DNA of 35,774 bases from Bacteroidales bacterium (GTDB taxonomy: Bacteria; Bacteroidota; Bacteroidia; Bacteroidales; UBA3663): positions 1 to 35,774 of the forward strand of contig JAILKE010000068.1 in assembly GCA_024694125.1 (NCBI GenBank), written 5' to 3'. Shown here in pieces: positions 25,489 to 33,599 of this stretch; the first letter of the stretch is position 1, and every line of letters starts with the position of its first letter. The translations under genes and the position numbers were made by a program. The notes beneath the pieces are model-generated. The model was given only the letters and a program-made list of their open reading frames with translations, was not told where the DNA came from and did no database searches.

Positions 25489-26094
25489 ATGACAGAAAAA
25501 GAATCAGCCAAACGCTCGAACTTGTTGAAGTTCGAAGCAACGATGCTGTTTACTCAGATCAAGAACCAGCTGGAAACTTCCCGCTGGTTCTTCTTCGTTG
25601 AAGCCCGTCGTCAGGCCTTCTCCATCGCATTGAGCCAGAGTATCTCGCCCTATAGAGCCACGCTGCGGTTCCGCTGGGTACATTGTGGTATATTGTACGA
25701 CGCATACATCGAACGCGAAGCGCACATCGGACAACCTGGTGAGGACCTCTGGACGCTCTCCTTCCCCAGCATCGAGGGCAAGACGCAGGCTGCCCTGCTG
25801 CGCGACCACCTCTTACCGCTGCGCGACGAGGGCTACGACATTCCCAATGGCGAAGAATACCTGAATCGACAGATGAACTTCTCCCTGGGACTATATGCCT
25901 CATGCCTGATGACTGTCGAGGTCCGGTTCCCCATCCATCAACCTGCATTCCCTGCCTTCTGCCGCATCATGGACCATCTCGAGACGTACGATGACCACAA
26001 CATCATTCCATACAACCAATTGGAAACCTCTCCTCAGGAGAGCGAATCGGATGCTCCGGACATGTTGCTGGGTGACTGGCAGACATGGAAATGA
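25489..26094 (+). CDS. Unrecognised 201-residue protein
   Basis: This is a good coding frame with GC content like its neighbours, starting 26 bases after the acyl-CoA ligase gene, so the two are probably co-transcribed. The protein has no signal peptide or membrane helix. It has a central part rich in aromatic residues (SRWFFFVEARR, YRATLRFRWVHCGILYDAY, YLNRQMNFSLGLYASCLMTVEVRFP) and an acidic C-terminal tail (SPQESESDAPDMLLGDW). I cannot name a family. A role connected with the fatty acyl-CoA ligase is suggested only by position. Confidence 0.75.
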   Translation: MTEKESAKRSNLLKFEATMLFTQIKNQLETSRWFFFVEARRQAFSIALSQSISPYRATLRFRWVHCGILYDAYIEREAHIGQPGEDLWTLSFPSIEGKTQAALLRDHLLPLRDEGYDIPNGEEYLNRQMNFSLGLYASCLMTVEVRFPIHQPAFPAFCRIMDHLETYDDHNIIPYNQLETSPQESESDAPDMLLGDWQTWK

Positions 26095-26110
26095 GTTTAT
26101 ACAGGTCTAT

Positions 26111-26223
26111 ATTTTTTCAATTGTCAATTTCCTGTTTTTCAATTGTCAATTTCCTGTTTTTTCAATTGTCAATTTTCATTTTTCAATTTGCAATTTTCAA
26201 TTTCTCTTTTGTCAATTGTCTAA
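26111..26223. repeat. Degenerate tandem repeat of CAATTGTCAATTT
   Basis: The 22-23-base unit TTTTTCAATTGTCAATTTCC occurs twice almost exactly. It then decays into variants (TTTTTTCAATTGTCAATTTT, TTTTCAATTTGCAATTTTC, TTTTGTCAATTGTCTAATTC). The unit is itself built of shorter CAATT pieces. It fills the 141-base spacer between the unknown protein and the EamA gene. Confidence 0.8.
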
Positions 26224-26235
26224 TTCTTCACGGCA

Positions 26236-27162
26236 ATGAAACTCAAAGGCTATCTGTATGCTGCACTATCGGCTGCAGCCTATGGCACCAATCCCATCTT
26301 TGCCAAACCGCTCTATGCTGATGGCATGAACCCCGATTCAGTACTGCTGTTCCGCTACCTGCTGGCAGTAGCCGTATTGGGACTTACCATGTGCTTCAAT
26401 GGCGTCAAACGCGGGAATAGTCTGGGTGCGACCTTCCGAGTCAACTGGCACAATATGCCACAACTGGTCTTGCTCAGTTTCGTCATGGCACTCAGTTCGC
26501 TCACGCTCTTCGTCAGTTACAACTACATCCCAGTCGGCATAGCATCGACCCTGCTGTTTGTCTATCCCATCCTGACAGCACTCATCATGACACTATGCTT
26601 CCACGAGCGTATATCCTGGTTGATTATCATCAGTCTTACGGTTGCATGTGGTGGCATCGCACTCCTCTGCCCTATGCAGGAAGGCTACATCTCCATCAGC
26701 GGTGACTTCCTGATCGGTCTGCTCATCGTGATGCTCTCGGGCCTATCGTATGCCATCTATCTGGTCGGCCTCAACAAGACCCGCGTACGCACCATAGCCA
26801 CCATGACGGGCACGTTCTACATCCTGCTGTTCGGAACATTTCTCTTCGTAGTCCGGCTGTTGCTCTTCTCCCCGCTTACATTACCCCAGCATGGTATCAT
26901 GTGGCTCAATCTATTGGCATTGGGCATCTTTCCTACCGTGATTTCGCTCATCTTCACAGCCAAGGCCATCCAGCACATCGGCAGCACGCACACAGCCCTT
27001 CTGGGCGCACTCGAACCTGTCACAGCCGTCGTTCTCGGCTACTTCATCCTGGACGAAGCCGTCTCGGGTCGTGAGGCGATTGGCATGATACTCATTCTTT
27101 CGGCCGTCAGCCTGGTTGTTCTCAGGCAACGCAAACCCGACTCTTCGCCATCCGAAGGGTAA
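26236..27162 (+). CDS. EamA-family (DMT) transporter
   Basis: This 308-residue protein has about ten hydrophobic helices in two similar halves, as in the drug/metabolite transporter superfamily. The first half contains SAAAYGTNPIFAKPLYADG and FRYLLAVAV. The second contains SGLSYAIYLVGLNKTRV and GSTHTALLGALEPVTAVVLGYFILDEAVSG, the last being the classic EamA signature near the C-terminus. Such proteins export metabolites or amino acids across the inner membrane; the substrate cannot be read from sequence. It stands between two repeat-rich spacers and has no obvious operon partner. Confidence 0.88.
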   Translation: MKLKGYLYAALSAAAYGTNPIFAKPLYADGMNPDSVLLFRYLLAVAVLGLTMCFNGVKRGNSLGATFRVNWHNMPQLVLLSFVMALSSLTLFVSYNYIPVGIASTLLFVYPILTALIMTLCFHERISWLIIISLTVACGGIALLCPMQEGYISISGDFLIGLLIVMLSGLSYAIYLVGLNKTRVRTIATMTGTFYILLFGTFLFVVRLLLFSPLTLPQHGIMWLNLLALGIFPTVISLIFTAKAIQHIGSTHTALLGALEPVTAVVLGYFILDEAVSGREAIGMILILSAVSLVVLRQRKPDSSPSEG

Positions 27163-27198
27163 AATCCCGTTAAAAATCATTAAATTACTCCCCTTCTA

Positions 27199-27229
27199 TT
27201 GGCTTTTTAAGCGAAAGTACCTATATTTG
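27199..27229 (+). promoter_or_regulatory. Promoter of the C-GCAxxG-C-C gene
   Basis: TTGG (27199-27202) and TATATTTG (27222-27229), 19 bases apart, match the -33/-7 consensus. The ATG at 27257 follows at a leader of about 20 bases and excludes the longer frame that starts at 27116. Confidence 0.65.
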
Positions 27230-27256
27230 CCCTCCAAACATAATTCAATCAAGACA

Positions 27257-27655
27257 ATGGAAACTAGAAAAGATATAGCTGCTCAGAAGAAACTCAGCGG
27301 AACTCACAATTGCACCCAGGCTGTATCCTGCACCTATTGCGACTATGCAGGTATGGACGAAGAGACCATGCGCCATATCGGCAATGCCTTTGCTGCCGGC
27401 ATGGGCAATATGGAGGGCACCTGCGGAGCCATAGTCGGCGCAGGCGTCGTTCTCGGCCTCACGACCAGGGACAAGGCCAAGTCCATGCGTGGTATGCGCC
27501 AAATCATGGAGCGGTTCAAAGCTCGAAATCAAACGACGCAATGTAAATTGCTCAAAGGCGTTGGCTCCGGACAGGTGCTGCGCGAATGTCACGATTGCGT
27601 AGCCGATGCCTGCGAGTTCCTCGAGGAGTTGCTACCAGAACAAAACAAGGACTAA
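27257..27655 (+). CDS. C-GCAxxG-C-C family protein (putative redox protein)
   Basis: This 132-residue protein has eight cysteines: Cys19, Cys25, Cys28, Cys56, Cys96, Cys111, Cys114 and Cys119. The pattern HNCTQAV, GTCGAIVGAGVVLGL, CKLLKG and CHDCVADAC fits the family named after its C-GCAxxG-C-C cysteine pattern, which is common in anaerobes and thought to bind a metal or take part in redox chemistry. There is no signal peptide. The start at 27257 is fixed by the promoter just upstream. Thioredoxin lies downstream after a 187-base repeat-rich spacer, a fitting but possibly accidental neighbour. Confidence 0.82.
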   Translation: METRKDIAAQKKLSGTHNCTQAVSCTYCDYAGMDEETMRHIGNAFAAGMGNMEGTCGAIVGAGVVLGLTTRDKAKSMRGMRQIMERFKARNQTTQCKLLKGVGSGQVLRECHDCVADACEFLEELLPEQNKD

Positions 27656-27725
27656 GGACAAGGGACAATGTGACAAAGGACAAAGGACAAAGAGACCAAG
27701 TACAAAGGACAAAGCTACAAAGGTT
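27644..27725. repeat. Degenerate tandem repeat of ACAAAGG
   Basis: From the stop codon of the C-GCAxxG-C-C gene the sequence runs through about nine imperfect copies of a 7-base unit (GGACAAGGGACAATG, GACAAAGGACAAAGGACAAA, TACAAAGGACAAAG, CTACAAAGG). The last codons of the gene (NKD) are already part of the repeat. Confidence 0.75.
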
Positions 27726-27842
27726 CTCCTACTTGGAGTTCTTTCAATCAGTCGTTTGTATTATCCCTGTCTTTCTCCATTTTTAATTGTTAACTGTTAA
27801 CTTATAATTTATAATTATCCCGTTTTTAAACCAGTAAATCAA

Positions 27843-28139
27843 ATGGAACAATTCAATCAGATCATACAGAACGAAGGTCTCACATTGGTGGACTTCTTCG
27901 CAACATGGTGCGGTCCGTGCAAGACCATGCACCCAGTCTTGGAACAACTCAAAGCCAATATGGGTGACCGGCTCCGAATCATCAAGATAGATGTGGACAA
28001 GAATCCCTCCATCAGCAGCACCTACAACATTCAGTCTGTCCCCACACTCATTCTCTTCAAGCGAGGCGAAGTCGCATGGCGCCAGAGTGGCGCTTTAGGC
28101 TTGGGTCAACTCCAATCCATTATTGAGCAATATCAATAA
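27843..28139 (+). CDS. trxA: Thioredoxin
   Basis: This 98-residue thioredoxin is slightly shorter than usual (about 105). LVDFFATWCGPCK holds the active-site Cys23 and Cys26. IDVDKNPSISSTYNIQSVPTLILF has the cis-proline, and the C-terminal helix follows GQLQSIIEQY. There is no signal peptide, so it is cytoplasmic and reduces disulfides using thioredoxin reductase. A perfect terminator hairpin follows at 28191-28233. Confidence 0.93.
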   Translation: MEQFNQIIQNEGLTLVDFFATWCGPCKTMHPVLEQLKANMGDRLRIIKIDVDKNPSISSTYNIQSVPTLILFKRGEVAWRQSGALGLGQLQSIIEQYQ

Positions 28140-28190
28140 GTTGCCCCAAGAATAGACCCGCATCACTTTGGCTCAATTCTTAGGAACAAA

Positions 28191-28233
28191 AAAAATATGC
28201 AACCAGCTTTATTAGAGTTGGTTGCATATTTTT
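28191..28233. terminator. Bidirectional terminator between trxA and the nitroreductase gene
   Basis: AAAAATATGCAACCA (28191-28205) and TGGTTGCATATTTTT (28219-28233) form a perfect 15-bp stem with a 13-base loop. Both strands have T-runs, so it serves both convergent genes. Confidence 0.88.
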
Positions 28234-28247
28234 TATTGGTGCAGACA

Positions 28248-28784
28248 TTACAGACGCGAAACAGTCTCACTCAAAGGTTTCCGGCTGAAATGATTGGCTT
28301 TGGGTTGTCCTCCTTCCGCGGCGGCGTAGCCCAAATCGAGCAACATCAATATCTCCTCGTTTTCGGGCAAACCGAGAGCCTTGTGCAGTTCATCTATATG
28401 CACGCAATTCAGCCAGCAGTTATCTACTCCCGCGTTAGTTGCTGCCAACATCAGGTGCGTAGCTACAATCGCCGCATCTTCTATGCCCGATGTGCGTCGT
28501 GGTCCATCACTCCCTTCTGGAACGGGATAGGTATAGACATTAGTCTTGTCGAACGTGACCACCAGAACCGTTGGAGCATCGTATCGGCAGGGGGTACATT
28601 GGTCCACCTTGCTCAATGCTTCGGGCGACTGGACGACATAGATGTGCTGCTCCTGCAGATTCTTGGCGGTAGGGGCCAATCTCCCTGCCTCAAGAATGGC
28701 TTGGAGCTGTTCTTCGCTCACTTGACGGGTTGCATCATACCGCTTGCACGAATACCTTTCTCTTACAACTGTTTCGAAATCCAT
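28248..28784 (-). CDS. Nitroreductase-family flavoprotein
   Basis: This 178-residue protein starts MDFETVVRERYSCKRYDATR, where RYSCKRY corresponds to the FMN-phosphate-binding RRSxRxF motif. LQAILEAGRLAPTAKNLQEQ matches the second flavin contact (APSAxNxQ), and GIEDAAIVATHLMLAATNAG is the dimer helix. LDLGYAAAEGGQP precedes the C-terminal RKPLSETV. Such enzymes reduce nitro or quinone compounds with NAD(P)H; true substrates are unknown. The ATG at 28784 is used; the longer frame to 28847 would run into the GH43 gene end region and lacks conservation. Confidence 0.88.
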   Translation of the reverse strand: MDFETVVRERYSCKRYDATRQVSEEQLQAILEAGRLAPTAKNLQEQHIYVVQSPEALSKVDQCTPCRYDAPTVLVVTFDKTNVYTYPVPEGSDGPRRTSGIEDAAIVATHLMLAATNAGVDNCWLNCVHIDELHKALGLPENEEILMLLDLGYAAAEGGQPKANHFSRKPLSETVSRL

Positions 28785-28819
28785 ATTGAACAGTATAAAG
28801 GGTGGGACATCTGTCGAAA

Positions 28820-29911
28820 TCAATAGTGCTCGGGCACCACGATCCAACCATTAGCATCGAACTCCAAGGGACGCACGAACAACTTGGCTGCACCGCCCTT
28901 AGCCTTGACATAGGCATGCGACACGAAGTAGCACTGGCCGTCGAACTCGTATGCCGCGTTGTGACCTATACCAAAATAATCATCCGTTGGGCCATAGAGC
29001 AGGGTTCCTCCGCCATACTCCATAGGCTGTCCCTTGGCATCTACGTATGGGCCTGTAATCTTCTCGGCACGACCATATACAGTCTTGTAGGTCGAGTTCT
29101 CGCCACGGCAGCAGTAATCGAAGCTGACGAACAGGTAGTAGAATCCCTCGTGATAGAAGATGAATGGTGCCTCGATGGCATTACGTCCAGCCTCGATGAC
29201 ATTACCACCCTCGCGCGTGAAGTTCTTCTCATTGTTGGTCTCGTCCAATGTCAGACGGCGATCCATGCGACGAGCTATGGTTACTGGAGTACCGACTGGA
29301 GTCTGATAGTCTTCCGTTGAAAGCTTGACCAACTGAATACCATCCCAGAATGAACCGAACGACAGGTATGGATAGCCCTCCGAATCGACGATCAGGTTGG
29401 GATCGATGGCATTCCAGTTGTCACGACGGCGATGTGAAGCGATGACCATACCCTTGTCCACCCATGCGAAATCCGGAGATGTGGGATCGAGAGTCTTGTT
29501 GACCGCCAGACCGATGGCGCTGCCATTCTTGCCGAAAGTAGAACATGAATAATACAGATGCCAGTAACCATTGTGGTAACTGATGTCCGGTGCCCATGTA
29601 TGGCCATTGTAACCAGGTACGGTATCCTTGGCCCACTGGGGTGTCTCGGGCAGAGCTGGCTTCTCCATTTGCCACTCCTTCATATCGGCGCTCGACATGA
29701 CGCCCACATTCATGCCTGTCATGAAACAGTAGTAGCGGCCATCCTCGCCCTTGGCCATGACGGGGTCGTGGGCATTGGGATCCGATGGGTCCATGTAGAA
29801 TCTGGGTCGTGGACGATGTTGGCGTGTAGTGTCATTGTTTACTGGTGCTTGTGCCTGTGCGTTGGCACATACTGCCAAGGCCAGCACTAAGGATGAGAAC
29901 AAAGTTTTCAT
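28820..29911 (-). CDS. GH43 endo-arabinanase
   Basis: This 363-residue secreted protein has a signal peptide (about 1-20, ending ANAQA) and a GH43 five-bladed propeller. The catalytic triad shows as NAHDPVMAKG (base Asp), WNAIDPNLIVD (pKa-modulating Asp) and NAIEAPFIFYHEGFYYLF (acid Glu). NGHTWAPDISYHNGYWHLYYS and FGSFWDGIQL are typical of endo-alpha-1,5-L-arabinanases. It would cut the arabinan side chains of pectin, complementing GH51. I use the Met at 29911 because the signal peptide begins there; a Met three codons upstream is possible. It stands alone, facing away from the PL11 gene. Confidence 0.9.
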   Translation of the reverse strand: MKTLFSSLVLALAVCANAQAQAPVNNDTTRQHRPRPRFYMDPSDPNAHDPVMAKGEDGRYYCFMTGMNVGVMSSADMKEWQMEKPALPETPQWAKDTVPGYNGHTWAPDISYHNGYWHLYYSCSTFGKNGSAIGLAVNKTLDPTSPDFAWVDKGMVIASHRRRDNWNAIDPNLIVDSEGYPYLSFGSFWDGIQLVKLSTEDYQTPVGTPVTIARRMDRRLTLDETNNEKNFTREGGNVIEAGRNAIEAPFIFYHEGFYYLFVSFDYCCRGENSTYKTVYGRAEKITGPYVDAKGQPMEYGGGTLLYGPTDDYFGIGHNAAYEFDGQCYFVSHAYVKAKGGAAKLFVRPLEFDANGWIVVPEHY

Positions 29912-30044
29912 GTAATGCATTACTATTTTGTTAGATTAATAAGTTTGTTATCTACTATGACTATTATTGTACTTTGATGTTTAAACAACAGGCAGAAAAA
30001 TTTGCTCGAAACAAGCAACTGAAGTGAAGCGATTTACCCGAGAC

Positions 30045-30821
30045 TTAATGTCCCTTACCGCTACCCTTTCGGCTCATCCATTGTTGTCTTTCGGAGGGTG
30101 CCATTTGCTCGATGGCATAGCGCAACGCCGTGCGGGGCATGTCGGCAGCATGCAGTTCGAGGAAATCCCTCAGGTACGACATGCCACACCGCTTGCCCAG
30201 TTCGCGCAGCATCCACCCTACCGCCTTGTGCATCAGGTCATGCTCATGGTGCAGATGATGGGTTGCATAGCGCAGGGCATACTGTGGCTGTCCCGCTTGA
30301 CTGGTTGCCCATGTAGCCACCATCGATATCCGTTGCTCCCACAGATTATCACTATTGGCCAACCCATCCATGATAGCCAGTTTCTCATCATCTGTCACAG
30401 CCGATGGCAATGAGAGCCAGCGTCCCAGGGTCTTGATGCACGACAGGTCGGTCAGGTCCCAGTTGTTGGCCCTACGGGCATTGCTCAGATAGAACCGTAT
30501 CAGTTCATCCCGCTGGGCTATGTTTTCGGGCGTGTTGCGTCGAGCTATTTTCTCGAATTTATATACCACGATGAGCAATCCGCACAACCTTATCTCGTGC
30601 CATTCGGAGTCTATCAGCCGCTGCACCTCCGGAAGGGGCAACTGTATGCCAGCCTTGGCAAACAGCCTTGTTTCGGGCACCCTGATACCGAGGAACCGAT
30701 CTCCCTCGCCATACTGTCCCGGACCAGTCTTGAAGAACCGTTGCAACACAACTCGCTGTTCGGCATCCTCCAGATGGAGCATTCCTTCGATTATTTCACT
30801 TGCCGTATAGATTTCTTTCAT
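30045..30821 (-). CDS. AlkD-like DNA alkylation repair protein (HEAT-like repeats)
   Basis: This 258-residue all-helical protein matches the DNA alkylation repair family. FFKTGPGQYGEGDRFLGIRVPETR opens the first repeats (quoted here as two adjoining motifs, FFKTGPGQYGEGD and RFLGIRVPETR). ANNWDLTDLS provides the AlkD-type Trp and catalytic Asp, and WEQRISMVATWA and MHKAVGWMLRELGK are later helices. AlkD removes bulky alkylated bases without base flipping. The start at 30821 is chosen because a TATATTTG -7 box at 30851-30858 lies on the first codon of the longer frame. Confidence 0.88.
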   Translation of the reverse strand: MKEIYTASEIIEGMLHLEDAEQRVVLQRFFKTGPGQYGEGDRFLGIRVPETRLFAKAGIQLPLPEVQRLIDSEWHEIRLCGLLIVVYKFEKIARRNTPENIAQRDELIRFYLSNARRANNWDLTDLSCIKTLGRWLSLPSAVTDDEKLAIMDGLANSDNLWEQRISMVATWATSQAGQPQYALRYATHHLHHEHDLMHKAVGWMLRELGKRCGMSYLRDFLELHAADMPRTALRYAIEQMAPSERQQWMSRKGSGKGH

Positions 30822-30850
30822 GCGGATTCTGTACCATGTAAATAATGGCA

Positions 30851-30858
30851 CAAATATA
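30851..30858 (-). promoter_or_regulatory. -7 box of the AlkD-like gene
   Basis: The minus strand reads TATATTTG. It leaves a leader of about 25 bases before the ATG at 30821 and excludes the longer frame. Confidence 0.55.
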
Positions 30859-30955
30859 CTGATTTTTTATGTAAATCTCAAGAAAAACATGTAGTATTTG
30901 ACAAAAATCCATATTATTTGGATTTTTTTACCAACTAATCATTAACAAAAGTCTC

Positions 30956-30963
30956 TATCTTTG
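30956..30963 (+). promoter_or_regulatory. -7 box of the PL11 gene
   Basis: TATCTTTG lies about 100 bases upstream of the PL11 start codon. No clear TTTG is present at the -33 distance, which would fit an activated promoter. Confidence 0.6.
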
Positions 30964-31061
30964 CATCACATATTAATCTCACACTCGAGATGACTTCTTC
31001 CGACTGTGTATGTAGCGAATGAGCGACCGAGTTACTGGAACAAAACAAATCTATAATATTT

Positions 31062-33254
31062 ATGAAAACGAATATCCTCCTGACTGCAATCAGTTTATTG
31101 GTCTCCATGCCATTGACTGCAACCACGCCTCAATCGGCCTTTCAGACCCAATGCGCATCATCCCGCATGATGTGGGCATCGGTCAATGGGTTGAGCAATG
31201 CTTCGTTAGGCGACTATACTGCCCACACGAACAAACTGCTCATCAGCTGGCGCATGTTGCCCACCGACAGTTGGGACACATCCTTCCTGCTCTATTGGCG
31301 CACGGCCAGTTCAACCGCGGGCATGATGTACCGGATCACCCCTACTCCGGTCTCGTCGAGCACCTGCTACCAGACCGACCTGCCTGCCGTGGACCGCGTG
31401 TGCTACCTGCTGCCAGGCGATTACTTCGGCGACGGCTCGATACCGAGTTACATCACAAGTGCCGAGGACAAGGCTGCACTCAAGGCGGCTGCCCTCGACT
31501 CGGTCGTCATCGACCAACGCCTATACAGCCAGAAGTTGCCCTATATCTCCATTCCGCTCAAGGGGACGGACGAGATCTTTGACCCCGACTCCATGGTTTA
31601 TCAGGCCAACGACGTGAGCATCGGCGATCTGGATGGCGACGGACAGATGGAGATTGTGGTCAAGCGTCTGCAGTCGCTCAAGGATGCATCGGGCAATATC
31701 ATTAGTGATGGGACAGGCGCGGCCTACTCTCACCGCGATTGTCTGTACGCCGTCATCTGGGATGCCTACAAACTGGATGGCACCTTCCTGTGGCGCGTCA
31801 AGGGTGGTCCTGGCATCATCCTGGGCAATAGTTCTTCGTTCGCCGTGGCCGACTTCGATGGCGATGGCTGTGCCGAAATGGCTATCCGCACTTGCGAGGG
31901 GACCGTCTTCGGCGATGGTGCCGAGATTCCCGACACCGACGGCGATGGACGTATCGACTATCGCACCTGGGGCAACCAATACTCATCGAGCCCAGGCTGG
32001 ATAGATCATTACAACAGCGCTGGCCCCGAGTTCATCTCCATCATAGACGGCAAGACTGGAGCCGAACTGGCGCGTGCCGACTTCATCTCGCGCGACACGA
32101 GTTCCTCCTGGGGTGACGGCTACTGGAAACGAGCCTGCTCCTTCCGCGTGGGCGTAGGGTGTTTCGACCAGACAGGCTTGCCATCGGCAGTCTTCGGTCG
32201 TGGTGTGTATGCCCGCTCGGTCATCGAGGCATGGGACTATCGCGACGGACAGTTGACGCGTCGCTGGCACTTCGACACCAGCGCTGCCGGCAGTGGCAAG
32301 GACGGCAACGCCAACAGCACTTACGCCGCCCAGGGCAACCACTCTATGAACATTGCCGACCTGGATGGCGATGGACTGGACGAAGTGATGTATGGCTCAA
32401 TGGCTCTGGACGATGACGGCATCGGACTGTGGAATACCCAACTGGGCCACGGAGATGCCAACTTCGTGGGCAAGTTCCTGCCCGATCGCGATGGACTGCA
32501 GATGTTCCATTGTCTGGAGGGCGGCAAGACTATGATTGCCCTGCACGATGCCAAGGATGGCGCCACAATATGGTCCAAGGTGGCAGACTCGGACAACGAT
32601 ATGGGCCGTTGCATGGTGGCTGATTACGACCCCGATCACGCTGGGTGCGAATTCTGTTACTACAAGAGTGACCTGTTCGACCAGGACGGCAACTCTATCG
32701 GCATCAGCACCAGTGACTGGAGCCTGGGCTTTGCTGCAGCTATCTGGTTCGATGGTTCGCTCGTCCGACAGGGATTGACGGAGAAGGCTACCATACACAG
32801 CCTCAAGTATGGCCGCACCTTCACGCTCTATCGCTACGACATGGCCATGATCAATGGGACCAAGGGCAACCCTTCATGGTATGGTGACCTGCTGGGCGAC
32901 TGGCGCGAGGAGGTCATCGTCCCCGATGCCTCGAAGGTCGCTGACCTCAAGATCTTCTCTACATGGTATCCTACGGCTCACAAGTTTCCCTTCCTGATGA
33001 GCGACCATACCTACATGATGCAATGCCTCAATCAGAATATTGGCTACAACCAGCCGAACAATCTCGGCTACTTCCTGGGCACGGGCATGGACCTCTCGCA
33101 GGTACCGCTGCAGACTACCGCTGCCATCGAGGATGTTACACCCTCCTATCTCCCATCGGACGACAATGACATCCATGACCTGATGGGACGGCAGGTGTCC
33201 TCTCCCCGTTCCGGTCTCTATATTCAGGGCCGACGGACATTGTTCTGCAAATGA
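31062..33254 (+). CDS. Rhamnogalacturonan lyase (PL11) with a C-terminal secretion-like tail
   Basis: This 730-residue secreted protein has a signal peptide (about 1-21) and a PL11 eight-bladed propeller. Calcium-binding acidic loops recur: GDLDGDGQMEIV, ADFDGDGCAEMA, TDGDGRID and ADLDGDGLDEVMYG. SSWGDGYWKR, GRGVYARSVIEAWDYRDG, AAQGNHSMN and GLGHGDA-like GHGDANFVG are PL11 landmarks. It cleaves the rhamnose-galacturonate backbone of RG-I by beta-elimination. Residues 700-730 (IHDLMGRQV, then SGLYIQGRRT) look like the short type IX secretion C-terminal signal of Prevotella proteins. The N-terminal SWRMLPTD domain is more divergent than usual. A terminator follows at 33361-33418. Confidence 0.9.
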   Translation: MKTNILLTAISLLVSMPLTATTPQSAFQTQCASSRMMWASVNGLSNASLGDYTAHTNKLLISWRMLPTDSWDTSFLLYWRTASSTAGMMYRITPTPVSSSTCYQTDLPAVDRVCYLLPGDYFGDGSIPSYITSAEDKAALKAAALDSVVIDQRLYSQKLPYISIPLKGTDEIFDPDSMVYQANDVSIGDLDGDGQMEIVVKRLQSLKDASGNIISDGTGAAYSHRDCLYAVIWDAYKLDGTFLWRVKGGPGIILGNSSSFAVADFDGDGCAEMAIRTCEGTVFGDGAEIPDTDGDGRIDYRTWGNQYSSSPGWIDHYNSAGPEFISIIDGKTGAELARADFISRDTSSSWGDGYWKRACSFRVGVGCFDQTGLPSAVFGRGVYARSVIEAWDYRDGQLTRRWHFDTSAAGSGKDGNANSTYAAQGNHSMNIADLDGDGLDEVMYGSMALDDDGIGLWNTQLGHGDANFVGKFLPDRDGLQMFHCLEGGKTMIALHDAKDGATIWSKVADSDNDMGRCMVADYDPDHAGCEFCYYKSDLFDQDGNSIGISTSDWSLGFAAAIWFDGSLVRQGLTEKATIHSLKYGRTFTLYRYDMAMINGTKGNPSWYGDLLGDWREEVIVPDASKVADLKIFSTWYPTAHKFPFLMSDHTYMMQCLNQNIGYNQPNNLGYFLGTGMDLSQVPLQTTAAIEDVTPSYLPSDDNDIHDLMGRQVSSPRSGLYIQGRRTLFCK

Positions 33255-33360
33255 AATGTCCATCAACATGGAACAATGTTTCGATTAGTTTTTCTCGGCA
33301 AAGTTTTGGTTAAATATCTATTATGAGCTAAATCAAACCATTTTCGGGTTTATGTTTCTG

Positions 33361-33418
33361 TATTCCCCGACGTGCACGTGATGAGCATGTCGGGGATATT
33401 TGTATTGATTTTTTTTGC
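33361..33418 (+). terminator. Intrinsic terminator of the PL11 gene
   Basis: CCCCGACGTGC (33365-33375) pairs with GCATGTCGGGG (33385-33395) including one G.T wobble, with a 9-base loop. A T-rich stretch with a run of eight T ends near 33416. Confidence 0.8.
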
Positions 33419-33537
33419 CAAGTGTCTTGAAATTAACCAAGTATCTTTTGAAGCATTCCTATTTGTACATTCTACTATCACATTATTGTCATATCGCTTC
33501 AAAAAATGGTAGAAATTTGATATTTTGGGACAAAAGT

Positions 33538-33568
33538 TTTGGTCTATACGAAAAAAATATTATCTTTG
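33538..33568 (+). promoter_or_regulatory. Promoter of the right-end two-gene unit
   Basis: TTTG (33538-33541) and TATCTTTG (33561-33568), 19 bases apart, form one of the best promoter matches in the window. The first long gene starts 130 bases downstream. Confidence 0.75.
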
Positions 33569-33599
33569 GCAAGATTGTTTACGAGAGTTGTACAAGATA

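Larger units (their letters stand above)
33255..33599. other. Intergenic region after PL11
   Basis: This region holds the PL11 terminator (33361-33418) and then the strong promoter of the AT-rich right-end genes (33538-33568). From about 33400 the base composition becomes visibly more AT-rich than the rest of the window. No other feature is seen. Confidence 0.65.

Noticed and set aside
27116-27256. Longer N-terminus for the C-GCAxxG-C-C protein
   Set aside because: It overlaps the end of the EamA gene and contains the promoter at 27199-27229. Family conservation begins after the ATG at 27257.
26111-27725. CRISPR array suggested by repeats around 26111-26223 and 27644-27725
   Set aside because: The units are short, degenerate and contiguous, with no spacers of constant length and no cas genes.
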